Below are positions 32,420-41,497 of a stretch of 64,000 nucleotides of DNA, one piece after another (the stretch's first letter is position 1; each line of letters begins with the position of its first letter). The notes under the pieces were generated by a model. It did no database searches. It saw only the letters and a list, made by a program, of their open reading frames with translations, and was not told where the DNA came from. Origin of the DNA: Nitrosovibrio tenuis (lineage in GTDB: Bacteria > Pseudomonadota > Gammaproteobacteria > Burkholderiales > Nitrosomonadaceae); assembly GCF_900109785.1 (NCBI RefSeq), contig NZ_FOBH01000002.1, positions 62,001-126,000 on the forward strand. Direction: 5' to 3'. A program made the position numbers and the translations under genes.

Positions 32420-33784
32420 TCAGCTCTGCGATTCATTATCTGTCCTGGAGAGCCGTTCACGCACGAAATCGATGTGCTGGCGCAAGACATAGGTTTCGTC
32501 AGCGAACGATCCCGGGATTTTCCCGGTGATGATGGATTTTTCGATTTTGTCCAGGCGGGCTAGCAGGGCTGCGCGTTTTTCGGCCGACATTGGCGTGAGC
32601 GCGGCTCGTTCGAGCGCCATGAGTTCGCTGTAGCGGCGGTAGATGCGTGCCCTGACGCGCCATCCATACAGGGACGGAAGGAGGCGCAAGCCGGGAATCA
32701 GAACTATGATAATCGGCACGAGCATCACCGCTATTCGATCCGTCAGGCTTGCCAACCAGAACGGCAGGTGCCGGTAGGCAAAGCTCTTCCCCGATTTGTA
32801 GTATCGAGCGGCGTCTCTGCTAATGGGGTATTCATGCTCCAGGGGAGCAGGGAATTCGCCGGCGCGTTGCAGCAGGGTAGGGCGACCATGCACTTCCTGC
32901 GCCGCCTCGATCAGAAGATCAGACAGTGCCGGATGCAGGTGCGTGCGCGCGACCAGTTCGACGGTGGGCGCCAGCATGACCAGCGGCTTGGGCGGCAGAT
33001 TTGTGCCGAGATCAAAGGAGCCCGGCGGCAATTCCAGCTTGTTGAGATAGTGGAAGCGGCGTACGTAGGCGTCGGCCTGCGGAAAATCGAACAGGCGAAA
33101 GCCCTTGGTATGCAGCATCTGCCTGATGGTCTCCGGTGCCGCGGAATCACCCATTAGGAAGGCTGCGTCGATCTGGTGCCTGAGCAGGGCCTCCCTTGCT
33201 GCCTCGCCCGCCAAGTCGACCAGCTTGGTTGGACCATGCGGCTGGATTTCGTTGGCTTTAAGCAACGCCAGGGCAAGGAACCTGGTACCGCTCCCCTCGG
33301 GGCCGATGGCGATGCGCTTTCCTCTCAGTTCAGAAAGCCGTTGTATCGGTCGTGGATTTCGGTAAACAATCGCAAGCGGTTCGTGGAATACACTTCCGAG
33401 AGACACGACGTTGCTGATATCGCTGCCGGTCGCAACGCCACCCTGCACGAATCCGGCGTCGACGCGGGTGTTCACGTCGGTCAGGCGCCCGAGGTTATCC
33501 AGCGAGCCCTCGGACGGCAGGATCTCAAGCGTGATGCCGTTGCGCGCCAATATCGGACGGTACTTCTCAGCGACCGAGCGGAAGATGCTTCCGTCAGGTC
33601 CGCTGCTAAGGGTGATGGTGCTCGGCGGAGCCGGTTGTACAAAGTGAAATGCAACCGCGATTGCAAGGATGCTTGCCAGCACCACAGGGGCTAGCGTAGC
33701 AATAAGGTCGTGCCATGAAATCCTCCTGATTGGGGATAGTAGGCTTGATGAGCCTGATTTGTCCTGAGCTGCGTCCTGCGCCAT
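32420..33784 (-). CDS. TAXI-family TRAP transporter solute-binding protein
   Basis: 454 residues. Seen: short cytoplasmic N-terminus, a membrane helix (about 28-48), a TAXI periplasmic domain (about 55-330) with TITLSSGPDGSIFRSVAEKY, ILPSEGSLDNLGRL, GKRIAIGPEGSGTRFLALALL and DAAFLMGDSAAPE, then a second membrane helix (about 350-375) and a cytoplasmic coiled tail. Double anchoring is found in one TAXI subgroup but is unlike a free periplasmic binder. The TRAP membrane subunit dctQM is not nearby, so this is an orphan. Substrate unknown; for the family, dicarboxylates or glutamate-like ligands have been suggested. Confidence 0.87.
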   Translation of the reverse strand: MAQDAAQDKSGSSSLLSPIRRISWHDLIATLAPVVLASILAIAVAFHFVQPAPPSTITLSSGPDGSIFRSVAEKYRPILARNGITLEILPSEGSLDNLGRLTDVNTRVDAGFVQGGVATGSDISNVVSLGSVFHEPLAIVYRNPRPIQRLSELRGKRIAIGPEGSGTRFLALALLKANEIQPHGPTKLVDLAGEAAREALLRHQIDAAFLMGDSAAPETIRQMLHTKGFRLFDFPQADAYVRRFHYLNKLELPPGSFDLGTNLPPKPLVMLAPTVELVARTHLHPALSDLLIEAAQEVHGRPTLLQRAGEFPAPLEHEYPISRDAARYYKSGKSFAYRHLPFWLASLTDRIAVMLVPIIIVLIPGLRLLPSLYGWRVRARIYRRYSELMALERAALTPMSAEKRAALLARLDKIEKSIITGKIPGSFADETYVLRQHIDFVRERLSRTDNESQS

Positions 33785-34125
33785 CGAAGTATTCCCCTGC
33801 GAAGATAAAAATATTCTTCGCCCCGATCAGGGGCATTCAAGCTGTCGGGACGCCAACGCCACCCGCTCGGGCGCTCCTGTATTCAGATAGCTTTGCGGCG
33901 ATAGATCGAGGATATGAATGTTGAACGGGAGGCTGAGCGTCAGGAAAATACCGGTGACCCGAGGGGTAATAAAGGTCAGTGTACCCAGGGGGCATCTGAA
34001 TCTGAGTCAGATTAAAAAACACGGGTCATGGCACTTCTACCTTCACCTTCGCCCTAGTTCAGTTACTCATCAGCGTCGCGAAAAGGTGATATGCGAATTG
34101 GCTCTCAGCCGTTTATTTTTTTCAA
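33785..34125. other. 341-base gap with two inverted repeats
   Basis: No gene. Holds CGAAGA-N9-TCTTCG at 33800-33820, 16 bases before the start of the TAXI gene, and a 15-base palindrome at 33999-34013. Either may be an operator. Confidence 0.4.
33999..34013. promoter_or_regulatory. 15-base palindrome AATCTGA-G-TCAGATT
   Basis: Perfect seven-base arms around one central base, with six A directly after it. About 215 bases upstream of the TAXI gene start. Looks like a binding site for a dimeric regulator; which one is not known. Read on the minus strand, a T run lies before, not after, the arms, so it is not a terminator for that strand. Confidence 0.4.
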
Positions 34126-34315
34126 TTACGTGCCTTTGTGCATCGCAACATGGCCAGTTTTGTCGCGCTTGATTTCCTATTGCGGCTCATGCTCGATCGC
34201 GTGATGTGTAGCCCTTGTAAACAACTTCGTTATGTGAACCTTGGTATCTTTTATCGATGTACCCAGCCTTCGAGTTCCAGCTCACGTGATCACCAACTTC
34301 GAACTTGTGCGCCAT
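34126..34315 (-). pseudogene. Broken DUF2945 (HVA1/Tudor-like) gene
   Basis: From ATG 34315 the minus strand reads MAHKFEVGDHVSWNSKAG then EVVYKGYTSRD before a stop. In another frame it goes on EHEPQ, stop, EIKRDKTGHVAMHKGT, stop. Intact DUF2945 proteins read FKVGDKVxWNSEAG, then a xxxYKGYT and end DEPQYEIKSDKTDHxAxHKG, so the match runs over the whole length. There is one frameshift near the TSRD, a TAG in place of the usual Tyr codon, and loss of part of the middle. Function of intact relatives unknown. Confidence 0.85.
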
Positions 34316-34888
34316 GATCTTCTTTGGCTATGGTTTGTATAGAAGAGCGATGATGTCGCGCATAGCCTTGGAATACAGACTTAAGCTTGGCCAATGGTTT
34401 ACAAGGCATTCTGCTCGAACCATCGCTCGCTCTTTTTTGGGCGATTGTCCGCTCGAAGTCGACTTCCCAGACCTTTGGAGTCCAGGTGAATCATAGCGGC
34501 TGCCAACTCCTGTCGCGCGATGGCCGCACGCGGTTGTACGGCCCGGTTTATCCAATTGTCTGTCGATTTATTTGGCCGAATCGTTCAGCGTGACCCGCCA
34601 TACATTTCTTCTGGACCGAGCAATACAATTTTGCGAAATTTCCGCCTAGCTTGTGCCATCATGCTGGTCTTAGATGACGGCCATTATCTGTACGCTCCCG
34701 CACATTCCGTCTGATTTTTGTGACCCCGAAGGCCAATTCCTTTGGAAGTCGACCAGTTATGGCGGTCTGAAAAAATGGGGGCCGATATTTCGGTAAATAA
34801 GGAAGCGAAGGACGAATTCAGGTAGACCAGCACACTATCCGTGCTGATCTCGCCTACCAGAACCGGTCATGCCGAACGCATGCATTGG
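34316..34888. other. 573-base gap, probably decayed DNA
   Basis: Lies between a pseudogene and the response regulator gene. Open frames on both strands of 60-75 codons show no family features. A nested stem-loop sits next to the response-regulator stop (34821-34858). Confidence 0.4.
34821..34858 (-). terminator. Nested stem-loop after the response regulator gene
   Basis: Inner arms CAGCAC (34828-34833) and GTGCTG (34841-34846), outer arms GGTAG (34821-34825) and CTACC (34854-34858). It begins 31 bases after the stop of the minus-strand response regulator. There is no T run, so it is a weak terminator or an mRNA-end stabiliser. Confidence 0.4.
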
Positions 34889-35524
34889 CTATTCCAGCAA
34901 CTTGTGTTCGGCTACGTAGCGGACTAACTGAGCATTGTTCTGCATGTTCATTTTTTCCAAGATGCGCGCACGGTAGGTACTCACGGTTTTCGCGCTTAAC
35001 GCCAATTTTTGCGAGATCTCCGTTAAAGATATTCCAACGGCGATAAGCTTGAGGACATCGAGCTCCCGATCGGAAAGCGTGGAATGTAGGGATATTGTCG
35101 ATGTTGGACCGAGATCGAACAGAAGTTTCTCGGCCAGTTTTGCATCTATATATTTTCCGCCATTCGCTAAGCGCCGTATTACAGATATCAGCAGATCGGT
35201 TGGGCTGTTCTTGGTGAGATAAGCGGACGCGCCCGCGCGTATTGTCCTGATAGCATATTCATCCTCATGATAGGTGCTCAACATCAGCACTTGACGTTTT
35301 GCATCATCGTTCATTACTCGCTTTAATACTTCCAGCCCATTCATACCTGGCATGTTGACATCCAGCAATGCCACATCCCATCCGCCGCGGCGCATTTTTT
35401 CCAAAGCATCCGGCCCGTCTGTCGCTTCGCCAACGACTACGATGTCGGCTGTTTCGGCCAGAATTCGTTTCAGGCCGTCGCGGAAAAGCCTATGGTCATC
35501 AGCGATGAGTACCTTGATTATCAA
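34889..35524 (-). CDS. NarL/FixJ-type response regulator
   Basis: Two-domain DNA-binding regulator, 211 residues. Receiver domain 1-118 with acidic pair ADDH, phosphoacceptor Asp55 in ALLDVNMPG, Thr/Ser in MLSTYHEDE and Lys105 in YLTKNS. LuxR-type helix-turn-helix about 145-205 with LSDRELDVLKLIAVG, LTEISQKLALSAKTVSTYR. An in-frame TAA lies two codons upstream, so the TTG at 35524 is the start. 164 bases after the sensor kinase (35689-37671) on the same strand, surely its partner. Targets unknown. Confidence 0.93.
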   Translation of the reverse strand: MIIKVLIADDHRLFRDGLKRILAETADIVVVGEATDGPDALEKMRRGGWDVALLDVNMPGMNGLEVLKRVMNDDAKRQVLMLSTYHEDEYAIRTIRAGASAYLTKNSPTDLLISVIRRLANGGKYIDAKLAEKLLFDLGPTSTISLHSTLSDRELDVLKLIAVGISLTEISQKLALSAKTVSTYRARILEKMNMQNNAQLVRYVAEHKLLE

Positions 35525-35688
35525 TTCTTATCCAGCTGAGATTGGTTGATTGAAGGGTCCAGCCAACTTGTCAACGTGGCTGAAAAGTATCCAGCAGCGG
35601 GCGAAAAATATACAAGAGTGTAAATATCATGTTCAGCAAAGCGCGGTTGCGTCCCTGTTTTCCCCCGCGATCTCTTACCCTCCGGTCT

Positions 35689-37671
35689 TTAACTGTTCTC
35701 TTCATTGCGTTTCAGGGGGATACATACGCTGACCACGGTTCCTTGCTGCCACATGCTGGTAATATCAATATCGCCCCCCAGTACGGCTGCCCGCTCACGC
35801 ATTCCGAGCAAGCCGAACGACTTTCCCTTGATGGCGCCCTTGGGATCAAATCCCTTACCGTTGTCGCGCACCTCAACAATGAGATCATCTGCAGTTTGCG
35901 ACAGGTGGATTTCGACACAACTGGCTTCGGCATGTCGTGTCACGTTGGTCAGGGATTCCTGCACAATGCGGAATATCGCCACAGTCTGATCTTCATCCAG
36001 ATCAATCGATTCCTCCGCCAACTGCAATACGCAATTTACGCCGCTATGTTTCCTGAATTCATCGGCCAATTTTTTAAGGGCCGATGTGATCCCCAACCCC
36101 AGTGAGGCGGGACGCAAATGTTCGGCAACATTATGAACACTCTGATCTGCCTTGGTCACCAGTTCCGACATGTTGCGCCGGATGATTTCCAGTCGTTCAT
36201 TTCTATTATCTTCTCGATCCACTCCACTCTTCAATAACGAGATTTCCAGATGCAATGCCGCCAGGAGTTGACCCAGTTCATCATGAATTTCGCGGGCAAT
36301 GTATTTGCGATCTTCTTCCCGCATCCGCTCCACATGCGCCGCAAGTTCCCGTATGGCTGCATCGCGCACCCGAAGCTCCTGCTCTACAAGAATTCGTGCC
36401 TCCGCTTGCCTGTGTTCCAACCACTTTCCCAAATCATCTCCCACGACATCGATCAGATTCTGTTCCTCGGGCAGCAGGAAGGGTTGGTCTTCACTGTAAG
36501 ATACCACTATCCAGCCGTGAGCCTCCCCGTAGACCATAATCTGCTTTCGTAATTCGCGTATATGATTCTTATCATATTGATCGGAAACAAACAGCCTTCC
36601 ATCCAATTCGATTTGGATAGCGGTAATAGTTGAAAACTTCATTGCCGCGATCAGTTGCTTAAAAATAGTCCTGCAAACCTCCTCCAGCGATTCTGAGTCC
36701 ATGCCGCGGCGGATCGCGTAGAAACAGTTGATTTCCTTTAATCGCTCGCGTAACGATTCCTCAACCTGTTTGAGTTTTGTGATTTCATGCTCAATGGCTT
36801 CCGCCATGGTATTGAAGTCGGCACCGAGTTCAGCGATTTCATTGTGGGTGGAGATGTCGCAGCGGGTGGAATAGCTGCCCTGTGCAATGCTGCTCGCCTG
36901 GCGGCTGAGATGATCGAGCGGACGCAGGATATTGCGGCGCATATATAAAGTGGCGACCGCTACAACGAGCAGCGCAGTGCAGAGCACTGACAGTATCAGC
37001 AGGATTTGCTGCTCGAATTTGGACTGTAAATTGCTCAACCTGCTTTGGGTGCGGTTATCCAGCTCCAGCATGAACTGGCTGATGGGTGCCATGATCATTG
37101 CTTTCTCGGCTTTATAACGCTCGCCAAACAACAAGTTTATGGCGGAATCGCGGCCAGATGCGCACGGTATGGTGAAATTTCCGTATCGGTCGCCACATAA
37201 TCCTTTTGTGGCAGCGAACGCTTGCTTTTCCAGGTTTACCAGATTATCGGAATTCTTTTGCGATTGTTGCAGCAGATCAAGTTCACGTTCACTAAAACCC
37301 TCGCGACGCATCAAATCCATCAATGAGATGGCATTACCCAGTGCGCTGGCGGCGGGAGGTCCGTTTACGTTCCAATAAGTAATTGAGTAATCCTTGGGGC
37401 GCGGCCGTTTGCCGTTGCGGATGTCGAGAGTCTCAAAAAAGAAATGCTCGTAAATCGCGTCGCCGGTGATCACATAGCTGCGGGCCGCCTTGGTGAGGTC
37501 TTCCGAACTCTGAAATAACTCGTTTGCAAGCTGCAGCGATCTGTATTTTTGGCGCTCAGCTTTGGTGATATCGTCCAGAGTGCCCAGCGCCTGAGAGGAA
37601 AGCAATATCAGCAAGCTGAGTACTGAGACAATGAAAATAAAATAAAAATTGGTAAAAAGACCGATCCTCAT
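35689..37671 (-). CDS. NarX-like sensor histidine kinase
   Basis: Membrane kinase of 660 residues. Seen in order: membrane helix (about 8-28), a sensor region (about 35-220) with RSYVITGD and RNGKRPRPKDY, second membrane helix (about 225-245), HAMP domain (about 248-300), a GAF-like or signalling region (about 310-430), a HisKA_3 helix with EIHDELGQLLAALHLE (phosphoacceptor His463), and an ATPase domain with DNGKGFDP and GLLGMRERA. The sensor region resembles that of the kinase at 1-1222 along its full length, so the input module was combined with two different kinase types. Forms a two-component pair with 34889-35524. Ligand unknown; the sensor lacks the P-box known from nitrate sensors. Confidence 0.93.
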   Translation of the reverse strand: MRIGLFTNFYFIFIVSVLSLLILLSSQALGTLDDITKAERQKYRSLQLANELFQSSEDLTKAARSYVITGDAIYEHFFFETLDIRNGKRPRPKDYSITYWNVNGPPAASALGNAISLMDLMRREGFSERELDLLQQSQKNSDNLVNLEKQAFAATKGLCGDRYGNFTIPCASGRDSAINLLFGERYKAEKAMIMAPISQFMLELDNRTQSRLSNLQSKFEQQILLILSVLCTALLVVAVATLYMRRNILRPLDHLSRQASSIAQGSYSTRCDISTHNEIAELGADFNTMAEAIEHEITKLKQVEESLRERLKEINCFYAIRRGMDSESLEEVCRTIFKQLIAAMKFSTITAIQIELDGRLFVSDQYDKNHIRELRKQIMVYGEAHGWIVVSYSEDQPFLLPEEQNLIDVVGDDLGKWLEHRQAEARILVEQELRVRDAAIRELAAHVERMREEDRKYIAREIHDELGQLLAALHLEISLLKSGVDREDNRNERLEIIRRNMSELVTKADQSVHNVAEHLRPASLGLGITSALKKLADEFRKHSGVNCVLQLAEESIDLDEDQTVAIFRIVQESLTNVTRHAEASCVEIHLSQTADDLIVEVRDNGKGFDPKGAIKGKSFGLLGMRERAAVLGGDIDITSMWQQGTVVSVCIPLKRNEENS

Positions 37672-38291
37672 GTTTTCCCTTAATGCCTTGTCCGGTTGTT
37701 CCTGTTGTTCCTCTTGCTCGCTTATCCTGTTAAATCAGAGCCGCTTTTCCTGCTGTAATCCTGTTTCCCAATCACGATCATTCTGAATCCGGTAGCTGGA
37801 CAGGTGGCGTGTGCCGCTTTTGACCGCAGAGCAGGGCGCAAGGATACCGAATGTTCGCGAATTCAAGGCAGAGAACAGCTGGATCAAGCACATGTATGCA
37901 CTATCCAGGAGCGCGGCAGTATCACATTTCATGCGTCAGGAAGGTTTTGGGGTGGTCGCGCAGCCTGGTTGCCGGAATTTGACAGGATCATCCTGCAGCT
38001 AGGCATTCAAGGCTCATAGCAATCGGTCAATATTTTCGCGCCATTATGCCGTTGGGCTATATCCCGCAGACCACCGACGTCGCCTTCTTTATTGTTCCCT
38101 CTGGCAGGCGCCCGGAATTTTCCCAAAGCAAAGTAGCGGGTTGCAGCCCATCTCCAATCATCGTTCGTAATACATATGGACAAATCTTCTTATACAAAAT
38201 TTTCAAACTGTGGATATTTTCTAGTGACTCACATCGCAAACCCCTGCATGATTATCCCACTCGACTTACGAACTTAAAAAAGAAATTAGCG
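37672..38291. other. 620-base gap between the sensor kinase and the porin
   Basis: Divergent control region. A plus-strand frame (37811-38002) reads TAEQGARIPNVREFKAENSW and then IKHMYALSRSAAVSHFMRQEGF, which recalls the C-terminal helices of glutathione S-transferases; if real, it is a fragment without a thioredoxin domain. No promoter can be assigned with confidence. Confidence 0.35.
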
Positions 38292-39638
38292 ATGAATAAT
38301 TTGGGCAAAAAGATGGATAAGGTGGCCAGCTACGAATCAATGGCGGCTCATATTTCACAAAAAAATGACTTCGGTAAGCAAGGGAAAAATTTCTTTGCCC
38401 GCGTAGCGTTGGGTGCCACACTGATAGCCGGTTGTGCGTCTTTATCACCTATGGCAAGGGCAGCGGAGCCGGACTTCAAGGTTCCGAATGGGCCTAAGTA
38501 TGCAATCGATGACACCGTGTGGGTGAAGGTGGGCATGGGTTTCCGCGGTTCGGGCCGATGGGCGGAGAACAAGGCGGCGGATCGGTTCGATGGGCGATTC
38601 CTCATCGACAATGCCCGTCTCTACGTCAACGGGCAAGTCCATAAATATGTCAAGTTCGAACTCAATACCGAATGTTTTTTCTGCGACAACACTCATCCCG
38701 GCGATAACCCCAGGATGTCGTATAACATCCTCGACGCAATTGGGAAATTGGAGTTTAACAGGTACTTCAACGTCTGGGGCGGACGCATGTTGGTGCCTAC
38801 AGAGCGGGGCGAACTGAGTGGTCCTTTTTACCAGGCCACACATGATGCCTTCAAGACACCCTTCTTTTCGCAGGACTTCAGCGTCAAGTTTGGCAACGGC
38901 GGAGCCGGCCGCTACGGCCGTGACGATGGCGGCACTTTCTGGGGAAGTGTTGAACCGGGCTTCATCAAGGGCACGCTGGGTTATGCGGTGGGCGTATACC
39001 AAGGATTGCAATCCAGCCAGGGATTCGGACCCAATCAAGGCAATAATGTTCTCTGGGCGGGCCGCTTCACCTACAATTTTTTGAATCCCGAGAAAAATCC
39101 GGGCTATTACACCAGCAGTACCTACTTTGGAAAGGCCGGCGATATCCTGGCGCTGGCGTTCGGCGCCTCATATCAGAAAGACGGCGCCGGTTCGTTTGCT
39201 CATCGAAGTGACTTTCTCGGGCTCGTCGGCGATGCGCTTTTCGAAAAAGTGTTGCCCAGAAATTTAGGGGTGGCCACGGTCAACGCTGAGTACAAGCAGT
39301 TTTACGCCAATTACTCCACAGCCGCGTTTGCCAATTCCGACTGTTTTTGCATGTTTGACGGAAAATCATGGACAGTCACCGGGCTGTATCTGATACCGGT
39401 CAAAGTCGGAATTGGAAAGTTCCAGCCCTATGGGAGATTTACCAGCGTTCAACCCAATCACAGCAGTAATCGGGAAGAAATCGAGGGTGGCGTGAACTAT
39501 ATCATCGACGGCTTTAATGCCCGTATCTCGGCGTACTACCAACACGGGGATCTTTTTACCAAGGGTTTGAATTACGCACCCACGGTAACGGGAGACAAGG
39601 TCGACGTTTTCAAGTTGTCCTTCCAGTTGCAAATGTAA
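38292..39638 (+). CDS. Outer-membrane porin with Cys pairs
   Basis: 448 residues from ATG 38292; the frame is open upstream to 38046, and the next ATG (38313) is possible. A long N-terminus precedes a hydrophobic stretch with cleavage after ARA (about residue 57). The rest has the alternating pattern and aromatic girdle of a 16-18 strand porin, ending in FQLQM. Features: a GRFLIDNARLYVNGQVHKYVKF strand pair as in phosphate-type (OprO/P) porins, and two odd Cys pairs, ECFFCDN and DCFCMFD. Placed 92 bases upstream of ureD on the same strand, it may help urea or short amides cross the outer membrane, as was shown for FmdC of Methylophilus. That link is inference. Confidence 0.8.
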   Translation: MNNLGKKMDKVASYESMAAHISQKNDFGKQGKNFFARVALGATLIAGCASLSPMARAAEPDFKVPNGPKYAIDDTVWVKVGMGFRGSGRWAENKAADRFDGRFLIDNARLYVNGQVHKYVKFELNTECFFCDNTHPGDNPRMSYNILDAIGKLEFNRYFNVWGGRMLVPTERGELSGPFYQATHDAFKTPFFSQDFSVKFGNGGAGRYGRDDGGTFWGSVEPGFIKGTLGYAVGVYQGLQSSQGFGPNQGNNVLWAGRFTYNFLNPEKNPGYYTSSTYFGKAGDILALAFGASYQKDGAGSFAHRSDFLGLVGDALFEKVLPRNLGVATVNAEYKQFYANYSTAAFANSDCFCMFDGKSWTVTGLYLIPVKVGIGKFQPYGRFTSVQPNHSSNREEIEGGVNYIIDGFNARISAYYQHGDLFTKGLNYAPTVTGDKVDVFKLSFQLQM

Positions 39639-39730
39639 TTAATTTGCATTCCATTGCCTGATCGATATGCAGCACTCCTTCAGGTTGCGGCAATGACTCG
39701 AGTATTGAGTGAAACAAAAGACAACACATA

Positions 39731-40669
39731 ATGTATCTGATTCCTCGTTCTGAAGACGCACTGATAATGCGGGATACCGCCTCGGTTCATCACCTATACC
39801 CTGCGCAGCATTCATCGGTTCCCGCTCCGGGCCAACCGCATACCCCGCTGCAGGCGCGCCTTTCCCTGAAATTCGTGGAGGATGGTGGCGCGACCCGGTT
39901 GACGGAGCGCGACCATTTTGGCCCTCTGATCGTGCAAAAACCGCTTTATCCGGAAGGGCGAGAGATTTGCCAGGTAGTCATCGTACATCCTCCGGGCGGA
40001 GTCGTGGGTGGGGATCAGATGGAAATCGCAGCCAAGGTTGGCGTGGCGGGAAAAGCGCAACTCACCACTCCGGGTGCTGCCAAATGGTATAAGGCCAACG
40101 GCAATATTTCACGTCAGAACATAACCCTGGACGTGGGTTCAGGCGGTTCGCTTGAGTGGCTTCCCCAGGAAACCATTTTTTTCGATAACGCACATGTCGA
40201 GCTGGAACATAGCGTAACGCTGGGTAAAGAAGCAAGCTATATCGGCTGCGAGATTTTATGCTTCGGCCGTACCGCATCGGGGGAATCGTTCAATGGCGGT
40301 CAGATCTGCCAGCGTATCGGCATCCGCCGCGATGGTAAATTGATCTGGTACGAACAATTAAGGTTATCGGGCGGCAGCCCGGCAATGCGAAATCCGCTTT
40401 TGCTCGCCGGTCGCACGGTTTGCGCCACGTTGATTGCCGCGGGCCCAACCGTTTCCGCAGCAGTACTGGAGGCAGCACGCGAAGGTGCAGCCGGAATTGC
40501 AGTTGACGGAGGTGAAGCCCGTATTTCCCAGTTAAAAGGGCTAGTGGTCGCGCGTTACCTGGGTAATTCAAGCCAAACGGCGCGGCGAGTAATGCTGGAT
40601 GTCTGGAGCCATCTCCGGCCGGAGATGCTGGGCCGCAAGGCGGTGGTGCCGCGCATTTGGAATACATGA
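39731..40669 (+). CDS. ureD: Urease accessory protein UreD
   Basis: Part of the UreDFG complex that inserts nickel in urease; 312 residues. Marks: PLQARLSLKFVEDGGATRLTER, the block VVIVHPPGGVVGGDQMEI, TTPGAAKWYKANG, WLPQETIFFDNAHVE and GRTASGESF. The start used gives some 30 residues more than most UreD; ATG 39767 is an alternative. No strong ribosome site is seen before either. First gene of the urease operon in transcription order ureD-ureA-ureB-ureC-ureE-ureF-ureG. Confidence 0.95.
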   Translation: MYLIPRSEDALIMRDTASVHHLYPAQHSSVPAPGQPHTPLQARLSLKFVEDGGATRLTERDHFGPLIVQKPLYPEGREICQVVIVHPPGGVVGGDQMEIAAKVGVAGKAQLTTPGAAKWYKANGNISRQNITLDVGSGGSLEWLPQETIFFDNAHVELEHSVTLGKEASYIGCEILCFGRTASGESFNGGQICQRIGIRRDGKLIWYEQLRLSGGSPAMRNPLLLAGRTVCATLIAAGPTVSAAVLEAAREGAAGIAVDGGEARISQLKGLVVARYLGNSSQTARRVMLDVWSHLRPEMLGRKAVVPRIWNT

Positions 40670-40812
40670 TGTTGCGTGCCGGCATCATGCGAAAGAGGTA
40701 CCGCTTTGAAAGAGGTACCGCTTTATATATATGGATGTATTTATCACCTACTGGCCACCCGAAATGGCCACCCGAAACCGAACAATCATCTAATTATTGA
40801 GGAGGGAAGCAA

Positions 40813-41115
40813 ATGGACCTTACACCAAGAGAAAAAGACAAGCTCCATATATTTACCGCTGGGTTACTGGCGGAAAGACGCAAGGCGCGCGGCTTGCGGC
40901 TCAATTATCCGGAAGCGGTCGCGTTGATTACCTGCGCAGTGCTTGAAGGTGCGCGTGACGGCCATACCGTGGCCGAGCTCATGGCGGATGGGAGGAAGGT
41001 GCTGACCCGTTCCGATGTGATGGAAGGCATTCCGGAGATGATCCCCGACATCCAGGTCGAAGCGACGTTCCCCGATGGAACCAAGCTTGTGACCGTGCAC
41101 AATCCTATTCCTTAA
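40813..41115 (+). CDS. ureA: Urease gamma subunit
   Basis: 100 residues, the usual length for a separate gamma chain. Starts [20 protein letters not shown] after a strong GAGGAGGG site. Conserved [21 protein letters not shown] and [21 protein letters not shown]. Forms the (alpha-beta-gamma)3 enzyme with ureB and ureC. Confidence 0.98.
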   Translation: MDLTPREKDKLHIFTAGLLAERRKARGLRLNYPEAVALITCAVLEGARDGHTVAELMADGRKVLTRSDVMEGIPEMIPDIQVEATFPDGTKLVTVHNPIP

Positions 41116-41131
41116 ACACCAGGAGATTACG

Positions 41132-41455
41132 ATGGCCAGAATACCAATGATACCAGGAGAAATATTCGCGCAACCCGGCGATATCGAGCTCAATGCTGGG
41201 AGAAAAACCAGGACACTGACTGTTTCCAATGGCGGTGACCGTCCCATACAGATCGGTTCGCATTTTCATTTTTATGAAGTCAATTCCGCGATGAAATTCG
41301 ACCGGGAGGCCGCATATGGCATGCGCCTGAATATTATGGCGGGTACCGCCGTACGCTTCGAACCGGGCCAGGAACGCACTGTTGAACTCGTCGAGCTTGC
41401 GGGAAACCGGGTGGTTTACGGATTCAATCAGAAAGTGATGGGCAAACTGAAGTAA
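41132..41455 (+). CDS. ureB: Urease beta subunit
   Basis: 107 residues. Marks: [18 protein letters not shown], the conserved [11 protein letters not shown], and [19 protein letters not shown]. Only 16 bases after ureA, with AGGAG before the ATG. Separate gamma and beta chains are the usual bacterial arrangement, unlike the fused form of Helicobacter. Confidence 0.98.
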   Translation: MARIPMIPGEIFAQPGDIELNAGRKTRTLTVSNGGDRPIQIGSHFHFYEVNSAMKFDREAAYGMRLNIMAGTAVRFEPGQERTVELVELAGNRVVYGFNQKVMGKLK

Positions 41456-41497
41456 TAAGATCATGACAATGTCCCAATCTGATAAAGGAGCAGAAAA

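Noticed and set aside
37811-38002. Fragment that resembles the C-terminal end of a glutathione S-transferase
   Set aside because: Too short and similarity too vague to call a gene or pseudogene; noted only in the gap entry.
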